From: Arachnopeziza araneosa
Taxonomy: Eukaryota > Ascomycota > Leotiomycetes > Helotiales > Arachnopezizaceae
Direction: 5' to 3'
Length of the DNA stretch: 64,000 nucleotides
NCBI GenBank assembly: GCA_003988855.1
Contig: QYAI01000007.1
Location: 310,001 to 374,000 of the forward strand
A model generated the notes under the pieces. The model was not told the origin of the DNA. It ran no database searches and was given only the letters and a program-made list of their open reading frames with translations. This document shows, one piece after another, positions 1 to 11,324 of the stretch. The translations under genes were made by a program, and so were the position numbers. The number at the start of each line of letters is the position of its first letter. Positions within the stretch are counted from its first letter, which is position 1.

Positions 1-1
1 T

Positions 2-999
2 GGGAAAACGGGTTCGAAAAATCCTTCTTCGACTACTCTTTCTAAAGTCGAAAAATCCGATATTTCCACGACTCTCAGTGCAAACTCTGCGAAGAAGGTT
101 AGGGTTTCTTACCTTACCGAACAAACCTCCCATCATCCCCCAGTGTCAGCTTTCTTCGTCAGTTGTCCAGAGAAGGGTATCACTGCGCGAGGATTTGACC
201 AATTATCCGCCAAGTTTACTGGTACAAGCATAAAAGTTACGCCTGGTGAACACAACCTTGGGATTTTTATTGATCTTGCCAAACGTGATAACGAGCAATA
301 TCAACTCACTCACCCAGCAGCTCACCTTGGCGGCTTATTGCGAGGAAGTCTGAGCGTCACAGTGGGAGACCAATGCTATATAACCTGCGCTAAAACCAAG
401 ATCAAAACGATTCTGCAGTATCTAGAAGAAGGGTGGCTAGGTAAGACACAGAATAAAGTGGAGGGTCTAGTCTTTCGCTACGATCCTGAGAATGATAACA
501 AGACAAGGATACGAGATGTCCCAGAGAAAGATATTCTTGCGAGGGTATCTGGTAACTGGAAGGAGAAAATGTATTTCTCGTTGGGAGCCAAGTCTGTACG
601 TTATTTGTCTCGCCTTGTATCTTTTCCCCTTCTAATCGGAAGTAGGATACACAAATTCTTTTCATGGATCTAGACCCCCTTTCAGTAGCGCCTAAATACC
701 TCCCTCCAGAGGACAAGCAGCTTCCCAATGAATCGTTACAGTATTGGTCGGAGGTGACAGCAGCGATTAAGGGAAAGCAATTCTCTCGCGCTACGGCCTT
801 GAAGCAAGAATTAGAGGAACGGCAAAGACAAAAAGCAAAAGAGAGGGAAGAGAACAACGAAGAATGGCAACCGCGCTTCTTTGTAGGCGCTGTCACGCCT
901 CTCGGGAAACCCGAGTTAACGGAAGACGGCAAAGAAGTACTAAAGGGACTACAGGAGGAGATATGGGATATGAAAGAGAACGCGAAACTGGCTGCGTAA
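2..999 (+). CDS. Oxysterol-binding protein homologue (OSBP/KES1 type), 5'-truncated
   Basis: The gene is cut by the left window edge, and the frame is open from base 2. Two exons are visible, 2-595 and 646-999, separated by a 50-bp phase-0 intron (GTACGT...TAG). The family signature EQTSHHPP is encoded at 119-142. The later segment beginning GNWKEKMYF and the C-terminal ESLQYW region also fit the sterol/phosphoinositide-binding ORD barrel. Proteins of this family exchange sterols and PI4P between membranes at contact sites or the Golgi. The acceptor at 644-645 was chosen because it is the only one giving an open frame; the pyrimidine-rich AG at 672-673 does not keep phase. The 3' end is complete. 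Whether PH or ankyrin domains precede the ORD cannot be seen. Confidence 0.9.
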
Positions 1000-1713
1000 G
1001 CTTTACATTTCTTCTGCTTTCTAATAGACCGAAGCCTGGGTTCTAGGGAGGAGGCAGTCTGATACAGTTCAGGCTGGATGGTTGGTTCATGGCGATTTAC
1101 ATATGGATTCATTCGTTGTTTCTATCATTATCATTGGGCGTTGGATATAAGGGTTGGATTTGAACTCATAGCGCGAGCGTAGAGTTGAAGAGCGAGAGAG
1201 CGAGAGCGAGAGGAGACAGAGAGATGAGTACATATTGCATAGCGAGTAGTAGACTGTAGGCCATCTCACTGACTCAGCTAAACGAATACACATTTTAGCG
1301 CTCTCTGTAATTATTTGAGTGATTCTTACTGTTACGCATCACATACCGTTCCGCCGGTAGCTTAACTTTAAGGTGAGCTTGATTCCTATACATTGTCCTA
1401 TTCTTTACAGAGTCGTGCAATTTGGTAGTTACAGTTGAAAACCGAGGAGACGACACGGCTAGAAAAGATGATGGTGAGGGTCGAGGAGCTGCAACTGGGC
1501 AAGGGATTGAGAAGGACATTTGCGTTGAATACCAGGGCTCGAATTCGCTGAAACGGCTGGTAGAAGAACAGCGGCGAGGAGGTACCCGCAAAGAGATATA
1601 CGCGGTCCGGATGGAATGGCGTGCTCGTTCAGGAGTAGCTTTTATCACTCTCAAAGTCGGCGCCATACGCTCTAGCTGGCTCTCTTCTATCTCTTCGTCA
1701 CGGACCAGGTTCG
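1000..1713. other. Intergenic stretch, no gene supported
   Basis: It lies downstream of the OSBP gene. It holds purine-rich GA tracts (about 1186-1224) and several overlapping open frames on both strands, none with recognisable protein similarity or clear splice logic. It probably contains the OSBP 3' UTR. Confidence 0.5.
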
Positions 1714-2163
1714 CTACCGTAGACCCTGATAATTGCTGTGATGGCCAGGCTTGGACGCGAACCTTCTCTTGTATCCCGGTGGAAATATCAGGGAGGTCAA
1801 GATTTCCGTAATGCTTTGGCGCGCGGTGAGAGTTGAGGATTGCTGGAGTGCCACGGGAATACGACAGGTCTCCCAGTGCTCAATGATTTCTTGAGGAGGT
1901 AACGGAGTAACATTTGCATTGGTAAAAGAGGCAGTGATCAATTTCACAGCATCTTGATTGAGACGATAATTTTCACGCAGCAAGATTACTCAGGTCAGAG
2001 TTATAAGAAAAGAGTTGAAGAATAACAACCAATACTGCTGAGGCTAGATGATACACTAGAGAGTACAGCTAGGACAAGTTATTCGTTCAACTACTAACTA
2101 GAACCGCTTGTCATTTAGAAGACGTAAAAGCTTCATGCGTGACATTTGATTGCGTGCAGCCAT
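1714..2163 (-). CDS. Possible small two-exon gene or remnant, unknown function
   Basis: This is tentative. An open segment 1714-1988 reads like a real protein (it contains NYRLNQDAVKLI and PPQEIIEHWE) but lacks an ATG. A well-placed ATG at 2163 begins a basic stretch, MAARNQMSRMK. The only in-frame splice I find is donor 2123 (GTCTTC, weak) to acceptor 1989, an intron of 135 nt giving about 105 aa. That intron contains short blocks matching the shared introns described at 8898-9055 and 45840-45997. It starts only 62 bp beyond the ELYS-like stop codon, on the same strand. It could equally be a decayed gene. I do not recognise the product. Confidence 0.25.
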
Positions 2164-2225
2164 GCCGCGAAGAGAATAATCGAAACAAAGTTTGGAATGC
2201 ATTAATTAACGAGAGTAACCAAATG

Positions 2226-3264
2226 TCACGCATCTAATCGTGGCCCAAGACCGCCTTGTATGGCATCGGCTAAGGTGCTCCAATCTAGGCCACCAACCAC
2301 ACGATGAGTGTTTCCCTTCAAGTCAAGAGATTCTGTAAAATTGCCCGTCCCAATCTTTCGCATCATCAATGTGTCTTTGCCCTTCTTCAGAGCTCTTCCT
2401 TCTCCGCGGAGTAAGTATTCCTCTAACCAAGAATCTTCCTCTTCAGTTAGAGGAAGATTCACAAGCTCAACGCTGCGATCTGCAATGGTCTCGCTTCGAG
2501 AATTATTAAGAACCAAAGCCACGAGCATTTCGAACATATGTCGTCTAGTATATGATGACTGTCCCCGAGAGAAATAGAAGGCTTCTAAGACGCTGGTTCT
2601 CGCAATGGCTGAGAATAAGCACTCTATCGCTTGCTGGCTTGTCAGCGTTGGTTGTACGGTATGGTAATAGGCTAATGGGAGAGATAGATCCTTATTTGAA
2701 GCGCGGACTAGAAGCTCCAGAATCTCGTCGGCGAATGTGGGAATCAATGACGGGTGGGTTAGATATTGAACCGCCTCCTGTGATATACTTAGTACATGGG
2801 ATGTAACGTCGTATTGGAACGAACCTCAAAATTTTGTCGATCCATATGCCAGAGTCCTGTCATATAGATTGAATACTTTTTGGGCAAGAATGAATTTTCC
2901 TCAAAAGCTTCCGAGTAATCAAACACTCCAGTAGGTAAGTCGAACTCAAGAAGGATGTAGTAGAGCACAGACAACTTAAAGTGGTCTGCTGCAGCGCTCT
3001 CCACAATAACATTATGAAGATTCCTGAGATCGCTGTTAGATTTTGGAGGATAGAATTTAGAGGCTAGACAAACTGACGTTAGTTTAATACAAATAGGAAG
3101 ACGAATGTCTTACGTCGTTTGATCCCTAGTAGCTTCATAATTCTGTCAACAAACAAGCCCTCCAAGGCTTTCCGATTCGTGTCGATCACCTTAACCGCAT
3201 CATCATCGTATGAGCATTCAGGATCGAAGGAGAATACCTCCTCGAAATTTTGATAACGGAACAT
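2226..3264 (-). CDS. ELYS-like nuclear pore assembly protein
   Basis: There are three exons on the minus strand: 3264-3114, 3063-2825 and 2777-2226. The introns are 50 and 47 bp, and the spliced product is 313 aa. The protein carries the fungal ELYS domain: an N-terminal segment ending LLGIKRPS, a central block with LSVLYYILLEF and GLWHMDRQNFE, then YLTHPSLIPTFADEI. In animals ELYS recruits the Nup107-160 complex to chromatin; fungal members keep only this alpha-helical domain and lack the beta-propeller and AT-hook. The length is normal for fungal members. It is divergently transcribed from SMC4 across 303 bp that hold ACGCG boxes, so the two may be co-regulated in the cell cycle. Confidence 0.85.
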
Positions 3265-3567
3265 ACTGGTCGTTGTGTTTTTCTTTCGTGTGTTTGCTTG
3301 AATTGTGATCTAGAAGTGGCATCCTTATCGAGAGACTAGCCTTATCTTAGCGTATTTTTCTATGTTGACATCCGGAAGATTGTTTACTTTCAACCTCGAC
3401 CAGCACAACGCTTTCAATAATCGACTTCAACCTATTTTTTTGACAGCTTGACGCGTCATCCGACTCCTCATTCCTTTGGATTCTTCCCCTAGCCAGCTGC
3501 AAGCCAAAAAATTATATTCTGCTGGATTCTAGCGCGTTTTCTCACCACGGCTTTCAATATTCTCAAG
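3265..3567. promoter_or_regulatory. Bidirectional promoter ELYS-like / SMC4 with MCB-like boxes
   Basis: This is a 303-bp divergent spacer. ACGCGT, the MluI cell-cycle box bound by MBF in yeasts, occurs at 3451-3456, 112 bp before the SMC4 ATG. A second ACGCG core lies on the minus strand at 3533-3537. Function is inferred from the motif and the neighbouring gene. Confidence 0.5.
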
Positions 3568-6500
3568 ATGTCTGAATCACCAGTGAGGCCGTCACGTAGG
3601 GCGGCTTCGCGTAAGAAAGTGGTGGTTGAGTCGGACGAAGAAGATGAACAGATGGCATCCAAGATGCAGGTAGATAGCGAGGAAGACTTTGCGCCAGCCC
3701 CAAAACGAAGTCCTCGAAAAGCGCCTGCGGCGAGACGAAAAACTACAAACTCCATTGTAAATACACCGCGGACTGGGGGACGTGCAAGGAAAGTTTCAGC
3801 AAAAGAGAATATTGAACCTTCTGAAATATTCGACCCAGAACAAAGTGTTGCGCCGGAGCCTGAATCCCCTTCAAAGAAGACATCCCCCCGAAAGAGAAAG
3901 AGCGCGCCAGTCCGAGCCTCTCGTGCTTCAGGTACGCCGGAACTTCCTCCTCCTCTACCAACCCCTCAACCCTCAATGTCCCCCGAGCCATCTGAAAGTC
4001 CTGGGACACCACTTGCGGATATAACAGAGTCACTCAATGACCGACCGGGGACATCTGGTAGCCAAAGCACAGCGGTAAAGTCGATCAATGCCATGGATAC
4101 AATACTAGAGAAACCAATGGATATTGTGTTGAAATCTAGGTCTATGGCAGCTCCTATTGTCGAGGATACTGGTCCAAAAGCGAGAATAGTTATCACGTAT
4201 CTCATTCTTACGAACTTCAAAAGTTATGCTGGTCGTCAAGAGGTTGGCCCGTTCCATGCATCATTCTCTTCCGTGGTAGGGCCCAATGGTTCTGGAAAGT
4301 CAAACGTCATTGATTCTCTTCTCTTCGTTTTCGGATTCCGCGCAAGTAAAATGAGGCAGGGAAAGATTTCGGCCCTAATTCACAACTCTGCTGCCTTCCC
4401 AGATCTCGATTTCTGCGAAGTCGCTGTACATTTTCAAGAAGTTATGGATCAGGTAAGTAATAAGTAGCTGGTGAGGATCCTCTCTAATAGCAAATAGCCG
4501 AACGGCCCTCCTGCAATATTACCAAACTCAGATCTCGTGATATCCCGACGGGCCTTCAAGAACAACTCTAGCAAGTATTATTTAAATGGCAAGGAGTCAA
4601 ACTTTACAGTGGTGACAACTTTGCTTCGAGACCGAGGTGTTGATTTAGACCATAAACGGTTCCTTATTCTTCAAGGAGAAGTTGAATCCATCGCTCAGAT
4701 GAAACCGAAAGCTGCCAATGAACATGATGATGGTCTTTTAGAATATTTGGAAGACATTATTGGTACATCGAAGTACAAGACTCCTATTGAAGAATCTGCC
4801 ACGCAGGTTGAGACACTCAACGAAGTTTGCGTTGAGAAGAGCGGTCGTGTCCAACATGTTGAGAAGGAAAAGAACGGCCTGGAAGATAAGAAAAACAAGG
4901 CACTGGCGTACATCAAGGACGAGAATGATTTGACCGTGAAACAGTCTGCCCTGTACCAGCTGTACATTGATGAGTGTGGCGATAATCTCGCTGTTACTGA
5001 AGAAGCGATAGGCCAGATGCAGGCCCAACTCGATACTGAACTAGAAAAACATAAGGGTAACGAGGATGGAATCAAGTTGCTAGACAAGCAATACAAAAAA
5101 GGGCAGAAAGAATACGAAGCCGTTGAAAAGGACACTCAAACAATCATCAAGGAGATGGCCAAATTCGACCAGGAACATGTCAAATTCGAGGAGAAAAGGA
5201 AGTTTTTGTCCGGCAAACAGAAGAAATTAGAGAAAACAATCAATACTTCCGGAAACGCTGCATCTGAGGCCGAATTAACGATTGGGAACTGCACAACTGA
5301 AATCGAGACTTCAGCACAGGATATTACTGCCTTAGAGAAGCAAATGAAGGTAGAGGAGAAGGAGCTTACAACAATCAGAGAGAATCTAAAAGGCAAAACC
5401 CAAAATTTCTCAGATCAAATTTCTGCTAAACAAAAGTCTTTGGAGCCATGGAACGAGAAAATCAACCAAAAGCAGTCTGCAATTGCTGTTGCTAAAAGCG
5501 AACTGACAATTCTACACGAAAAGGCAAATGCTGGCGCTGTCGCACTTGACGAGATGCAAGCAAAACTAGTCAGCATCGAGCAAGGCCGAGAGGCCAAACT
5601 TGCTGAACTTGAGAAGTCTAAAACTGAGAGAGCGAAGCTTGGAAAAAAGGCGGATCAAGTTGAATTAGAACTTGATCAACTGGCGAAGAAAGAACCTGAG
5701 CTTCGATCGAAGCTCTCCAGGGCTCGACAAAAAGCAGACGAAGCCCGCGCCAGTCTTTCAAATACCCAAACGCAGAGTAATGTTTTAACGGGCCTAATGC
5801 GACTCAGGGACTCGGGAAGAATTGATGGATTCCATGGTCGACTTGGAAATCTTGGCACTATTGACCAGAAGTATGATGTTGCAATATCGACCGCCTGCGG
5901 TGCACTTGATAACTTTGTCACGGATACTGTGGAGGCTGGACAACAATGCATCGAGTATTTACGTAAAACAAACCTGGGAAGAGGGAACTTCATGTGCCTG
6001 GACAAGCTTGGTAACAAAGATCTTACTCCTGTTGAGACTCCTGAGAACGTTCCACGCCTGTTTGACCTCATCAAAGCCAAGGAAGAGAAATTTCGACCTG
6101 CATTCTATCATTCACTTCAAAATACACTTGTGGCAAAAGATTTGGCTCAGGCTAATCGGATTGCATATGGTATGAAACGATGGCGCGTCGTTACTCTTGA
6201 TGGCCAACTTATTGATAAATCCGGAACAATGTCAGGTGGTGGAAACACTGTCAAGAAAGGGTTAATGTCCTCTAAACTTGTTGCTGATACAACAAAAGAG
6301 CAAGTAGCAAAGCTTGAGACTGACCGTGATTCAATGGAGCACGACTTCCAGCAATTTCAGGACCGTCAAAAGGAGCTAGAAACTGTACTCCGAGAACTTC
6401 AGGACCAAATTCCTCAACTTGATACTAAGATGCAAAAGATCAACCTCGAAGTTGAAAGCTCGGTCAAGAATTTGGCAGATGCCCAGAGACGCATCAAAGA

Positions 6501-7903
6501 GTTAGGCAAGGAACATCAACCATCAAAAACAGACGATAGCAGAGTGGTCTCTCTAGAGAAAGAAATCACCAAGCTCAACAAGGAGATTGAAAAGCTTCAT
6601 GGTGAGACGGCGAGTGTTGAGCAGGAGATCAAAGCTCTTCAGGATAAGATTATGCAAGTAGGAGGAGAGAAGCTAAGAGCTCAAAAGTCTAAGGTTGATG
6701 CATTGAAGGAGGAGATGGATAATCTCAACGACAAAGTCTCTACTGCAGAAGTGACAAAGGCAAAAGCAGAAAAGCAAAAATCCAAACTCGAAAAGGACAG
6801 CGCTAAAGCCTCGAAAGAATTGCAAACTGCTATTTCAGATTTAGAGAAGTTGGAGGAAGAGATTCAAAACCAAACCGCCAATGCTGAAGGACACCAGGCA
6901 AGAGTCGACGAGGCACAAGAAACTCTCAAAGAGAAGAAGCTGATTCTTAGTGCTCTGAAGGCTGAATTGGATGAGAAAACTACTGAGCTCAATGAGATCC
7001 GAGCCCTCGAAATTGAAATGCGTAACAAGCTTGAAGAAAACCAGAAGGTCCTTGGCGAGAATCAGAAACGCTTAAGATATTGGACTGAGAAGCTTGCCAA
7101 GCTCGCTCTTCAAAACATCAGTGATCTTGGCGAGGAGATTGAAGCCCAAGACTTGCCAACGTACACGAAGGATGAATTGGCGGATATGAACAAGGACACT
7201 CTGAAGAGCGAGATAGCAGCTCTAGAAGAGAAGACTCAGAATGTCAACGTCGAGCTTGGCGTGTTGGCTGAATATCGCCGCAGAGTCGAAGAACACGCAG
7301 CCAGAAATGCAGACCTCCAAACCGCAGTGGCGCAACGTGACACCGCTAAGAAGCGGTGTGACGATCTACGTCGCCTTCGACTTGAAGGCTTTATGGAAGG
7401 ATTCAGCACTATTTCTCTTCGCTTAAAAGAGATGTACCAGATGATCACTATGGGTGGAAATGCTGAACTTGAACTCGTCGACTCGCTTGACCCATTCTCG
7501 GAGGGAATTCTATTCAGCGTCATGCCACCCAAGAAGTCATGGAAGAACATTTCGAATTTATCTGGCGGTGAAAAAACACTGAGTAGTTTGGCTTTGGTAT
7601 TTGCTTTACATCACTATAAGCCAACTCCATTGTACGTGATGGATGAGATCGATGCTGCACTGGACTTTAGAAACGTAAGTTAAGAGCCTATATATTCTAG
7701 GCATCGGTTACTAATATTCAACATAGGTATCAATCGTCGCAAGTTACATTAAGGAAAGAACAAAAAATGCACAGTTCATTGTCATCTCACTTCGAAACAA
7801 CATGTTTGAGCTTGCATCGAGGTTAGTAGGAGTATACAAGGTTAATCACATGACGAAGAGTGTGACGATTGAGAATCGGGATTATATAAATGGTTCTGCA
7901 TGA
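3568..7903 (+). CDS. SMC4: Condensin subunit SMC4
   Basis: Three exons, 3568-4452, 4498-7674 and 7727-7903, encode 1411 aa. The protein has an acidic, Ser/Pro-rich N-terminal tail of about 205 residues, then the SMC ATPase head with Walker A GPNGSGKSN (about residue 238). A long coiled coil follows, and the hinge begins near residue 735 (GFHGRLGNL) and includes the SGTMSGGG motif. A second coiled coil and the C-terminal lobe carry the signature LSGGEKTLSSLAL (about 1316) and Walker B YVMDEIDAAL (about 1340). The QGEVESIAQMKPKA block is typical of SMC4. It pairs with SMC2 in condensin to compact chromosomes in mitosis. Both introns are canonical and phase 0. The last exon, only 58 codons, completes the head and is easily missed. 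Confidence 0.97.
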
Positions 7904-8116
7904 GGCTTAGGATTATGATGGGTTGGTTGGGTTTTCAATTGTGGCGTTTGGATGCGATGCATGTAACATATCACGAAGTTAATGAGTCCTGCTGTCGAAT
8001 GAAGTTGTTCTCTGTTGTCACTCAAACGATCTCGATCGCCGCACAGACATTCTTCCGTTTGAGGCATCATATTTATTTTTCTGCAGCCTCTTTTTTCAAC
8101 AAGCATTGATCAACAT

Positions 8117-9091
8117 TCAAGCTGCTTCCCCAGCAGCCTTAATCAACTTCTCAGCCAACCACTCTGGCTGGCTGATAAATGGCGAATGACTAGCATCCAC
8201 ACGCTCAACCACATCGAAAGCCGTCGGCACCTCAGCCCGAGCTTTGGCAACCATCCCATCCTGCACTTCGATGGGAATCGCTAGATCCTTCTCACATGCG
8301 ATGTACGTGGAGGGGATAACTCTCCACGGGGCTACGGTTTGCACAGAGGAGAAGGTCGGATATGAGTGTGTCTTCAGCGCTGCGACGTATTTGGCCGCCA
8401 CGTCGGGCGCAACGTCATTGTAGAAGACTTGCTCTGGGTTCGCGGGCGTGACTGTGTCGCCCTGTTTTGCGGTTGTTAATCAACTGGGCTGTTGGAAAGG
8501 GAGGATGAAGGGAGATTACATCAACCTGAAACCATGGCAAGTTCTTTCCACCCAGTCCGGCCATCAAGGTCCCTCCTTCAGCGAAGACGAATGAGCAGCA
8601 ATAGACGAGTCTCTTCACACTACCGTAGCCTTCCTTCTTGGTTCCGCCTTCTAGCTCTTTCATATACTCTTTCAATGCTTCAGAGCCCGGAATGCTACCA
8701 TAAGAGTGAAAGACTATCACCGCATCTTTACCGCCTGAGATGAGTTCGTTTACATTAGCTTGAATGATCTCGACATCCGGATTGAAATTTTTCAACTCGG
8801 GAGAAGCTCCGACTGAAGCATGTGAAATGCCATGGACTGTGTAGCCAGCCTGCTCGAGGACGGTGATAGTTGGGCCGAAGGATTCATAACCGTGCCACTA
8901 GATTCTCAGAGAGTTAGTATTTTGCTATTATAACGCATCTTAGGAGTGAAGGAGAAAGAATACCGCTAGATGCAGTTTTGTCGAGAGTACACCACTTAGA
9001 TACTCTGTCTAAGGAGCCAAGCAACGATGAAGCAATAAAACCCAAGGGTCCTTACGGCGCCGGGGACAATGATAAACTCTGGTTTTCCCAT
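8117..9091 (-). CDS. Alpha/beta hydrolase (AB_hydrolase_6 / salicylate-esterase-like)
   Basis: Three exons, 9091-9056, 8897-8520 and 8461-8117, encode 252 aa. Exon 1 is only 12 codons and ends in the strand-1 motif IIVPGA; exon 2 continues WHGYESF, forming the conserved PGAWH oxyanion region. The nucleophile elbow is FHSYGS and the C-terminal catalytic His is in DASHSPF; an acidic residue follows the AWRV-type strand. It has no signal peptide, so it is likely cytosolic. Relatives hydrolyse small plant-type or xenobiotic esters; the substrate here is unknown. Intron 1 (8898-9055) is 158 nt, three times the local norm, and is homologous to an intron of the RTA1-family gene at 45 kb. Intron 2 is 58 nt. 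Confidence 0.85.
8898..9055 (-). repeat. Introner-like element, copy A (158-nt intron of the hydrolase gene)
   Basis: This is a complete spliceosomal intron with donor GTAAGG, branch site TACTAAC and acceptor CTAG. From about 58 nt after the donor to the 3' end it aligns with the 158-nt intron at 45840-45997. Shared blocks include AAGTGGT, ACTCTC, AAAAC, GCATCTAGC, GTATT, CACTCC and CTCTCTG, in the same order and nearly the same spacing. By hand about 67 of 90 aligned positions match. The first 50 nt are much less alike. Confidence 0.75.
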
Positions 9092-9955
9092 TGAAGCTTC
9101 CTTGATATTTGAGTGTGTCTACTGAAGAAAGGATTCTTGTAATTTGGGAATGCAGTGCAAAAATTTAGAGAAGTTTGCTTTGATTGCGGGGAATGACGCC
9201 AATGAGTCGTAGTCTCGACGATGGGCAATTTAAAACAAACTGAAGAACAGAGAAATATTTGACAATATATATAGTAGTTATCGGGAGACTTGTAAGCCGG
9301 GATAACCGAAAGTAGCAGTGGTTCCGCATCGAGTGAGACTTCCGTAAGCAAAGACTAGTCTCGCATTGCGAACAAATAGGGAATCAAATCCCGAGTTGCA
9401 TGGTACGCCATCGAGAATGCAGTATAATACCCCTTTGTGATAACAGGTCTTCTGACATGTGGTGCTCCTGAACTAGATCAACACAGTGCAGTTACGAATC
9501 GCCACCAAGTTAAAGTCTTTGCGTAAGTGAAACCTTTTTACAAGACCTAGTTGATCTCACTTGAGTCAAAGGTCGAATCGCTGCTGTAGAGATTTGCGTG
9601 TGGACTTTTTCCCTCTCTCTCTGACGGAATCTGGGTCAGATTACTTCCGAAAAAGCTGGAGGAACACAACATGCATGCAGCGTCCCAATTGTGACAGACC
9701 TACTCCAAAGCAAGGTTTAATATGAGACATGGCGCACAAGGGAATAGCCACAATACTTCCCCGGTACCAATCCCACCAGTTGTGACTCGGTTATTCATTG
9801 CTAAAGCCGTCTACCTGCGCCTGTCCACTATGCAGCAAAACAACCCAACTCTGTATAAGATTTGAAATGGGCAGAAGAACAGTCTTGATGATTCACCGTA
9901 CTCCATGAGATGCCATGCATACTTCATGAAAAGTGAAATTGTGAACTCGAAAGAA
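9092..9955. other. Intergenic stretch, no gene supported
   Basis: It holds the upstream region of the hydrolase gene and the 3' flank of the phosphatase gene, both on the minus strand. I see a CT-rich patch near 9610-9622 and no convincing coding frame. Confidence 0.6.
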
Positions 9956-11324
9956 CTAGTCCCCAGCACCACAGACATCCGTCGTCTCTCTTTGAGCCAT
10001 CGGCTGCACCGAAAGGCCTTTATGCTTGTGCTCACCACCAACACAAGGAGTGCGATACTTCTCTTCCCAGATCTTTCTCAAAACTTCGTATAAGAAAGCA
10101 TACTGCTCGAAAGCTTGAACCATAGTCTTTCGTTGCATGCGAAGTTGATTGACGGTGTCGTAGATTGGATCGGTATCAGCATGATCGCCATTGTCCCATC
10201 CTTCCCAAGCCCCTCCCTGCAACTCGCCTATCAAGAACTCTAAAGCAACGAATGTGCCAGTTCTGCCAACACCAGCGCTGCAATGAACAAGACGAGCGTT
10301 CTCGCCTCTCCCATTCTCCTTTCTAGAAATTTCCATCAAGGCAAGAATAGCTGCAACGTTCTCGTCCTCAAGCGCTCCAAAGTCTGGCCAATTAGGGTAG
10401 AGGTAATGATAGATTGGCTTTTCTTCATCTTCTTCCTCGACAGTCATTTCGAGTTTCCGAACTTCAATGGCCGTTCCCGGAATTCCCGGCTCTCGGGAAA
10501 CAAATCTAACTTGCCCCTTGAATTCCTGACCAAGTTCACTCTTTTCATTGATGATGATTGGCGAGGAGTTCTCGTCAGTTGGGTAGTATGGAAAGCATTT
10601 CTCAAATGACTTTGTCGGGTTGTTTGGCATGGGGCTATGTGTTGGGCTCAACATGATAATAACTGCAGGCGAAGAATTGTATGGCTCAGCCAACTCATGC
10701 CAGACCATATGCCAAACATGGTCAACGGTCTCTCTTTTGGGACCCTGCATACATATATATTTGTCCTGAATACCAGTCTTGAGAGTGCTTTGCTTTGCAG
10801 AAGTTGAGATCAATGTCACAGGTGAAGCATTGATATAGTCGTTGACTCCGTCTGGCACATGAAGCTTGATGCGGTTGTTGGCCCAAGGATGAATATTATT
10901 ATATCTATCGAGGATTGGATCAGGTTCAAGCCGTGACCATTCACTGGCAGAGCCAGCCTTGGAAGATTCCAGACGCTCATTCTCAAGTCGGTTTAATTCG
11001 GCGTATTTATCACGAGTTTCTACAGTCTTTTCTTAGTGGACTGGGTTCAAGACACGTCAAAAACATACCAATATCAGTGAGCTGTAGAAACGAAGGCATT
11101 TCAGGCGGCTCAGGCGATTGTTCCTGCTGTTTCTCTGCTAGATCCTGAGCGGTAACTTCTGCGGCATCCGGCTTTCCAAAGCAGGATCCATCTAGCTGAC
11201 CGGAAATAGTCGATCCATTCGAGACAACAACGGGCGATCGAGGCCGCTTGAAAGGGGAACGACTGGGAACCATCTTGCTCAGCCAAGTAGGTGACCTTGA
11301 TCTGGGTCTTGGGTTGTCTGCCAT
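9956..11324 (-). CDS. Protein tyrosine phosphatase, classical non-receptor type
   Basis: Two exons, 11324-11069 and 11019-9956, with a 49-bp phase-1 intron, encode 439 aa. About 85 N-terminal residues are Ser/Pro/Arg-rich and probably disordered. The PTP domain follows, with IHPWANNRIKL and NDYINAS (the substrate Tyr loop), the WPD loop (general-acid Asp about 298) and the P-loop HCSAGVGRTG with nucleophile Cys about 332 and Arg about 338. The QLRMQRKTMVQ motif near the C-terminus is also classic. It should dephosphorylate phosphotyrosine, in yeasts mainly on MAP kinases (Pyp/Ptp type). ATG 11324 is chosen because the only upstream in-frame extension starts at TTG. An acidic insert (EEEDEEK) sits shortly before the WPD loop. 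Confidence 0.93.

Noticed and set aside
402..1112. Long minus-strand open frame of 236 codons
   Set aside because: It lies antisense to the OSBP exons, which carry the family signature and correct splicing. The antisense protein is low-complexity, Ser/Cys-rich and without known motifs.
1151..1180. T-arm-like sequence (TTCAAATCC on the minus strand) suggesting a tRNA
   Set aside because: The flanking bases do not form the 5-bp stem and no anticodon or acceptor stem can be found at the right distance.
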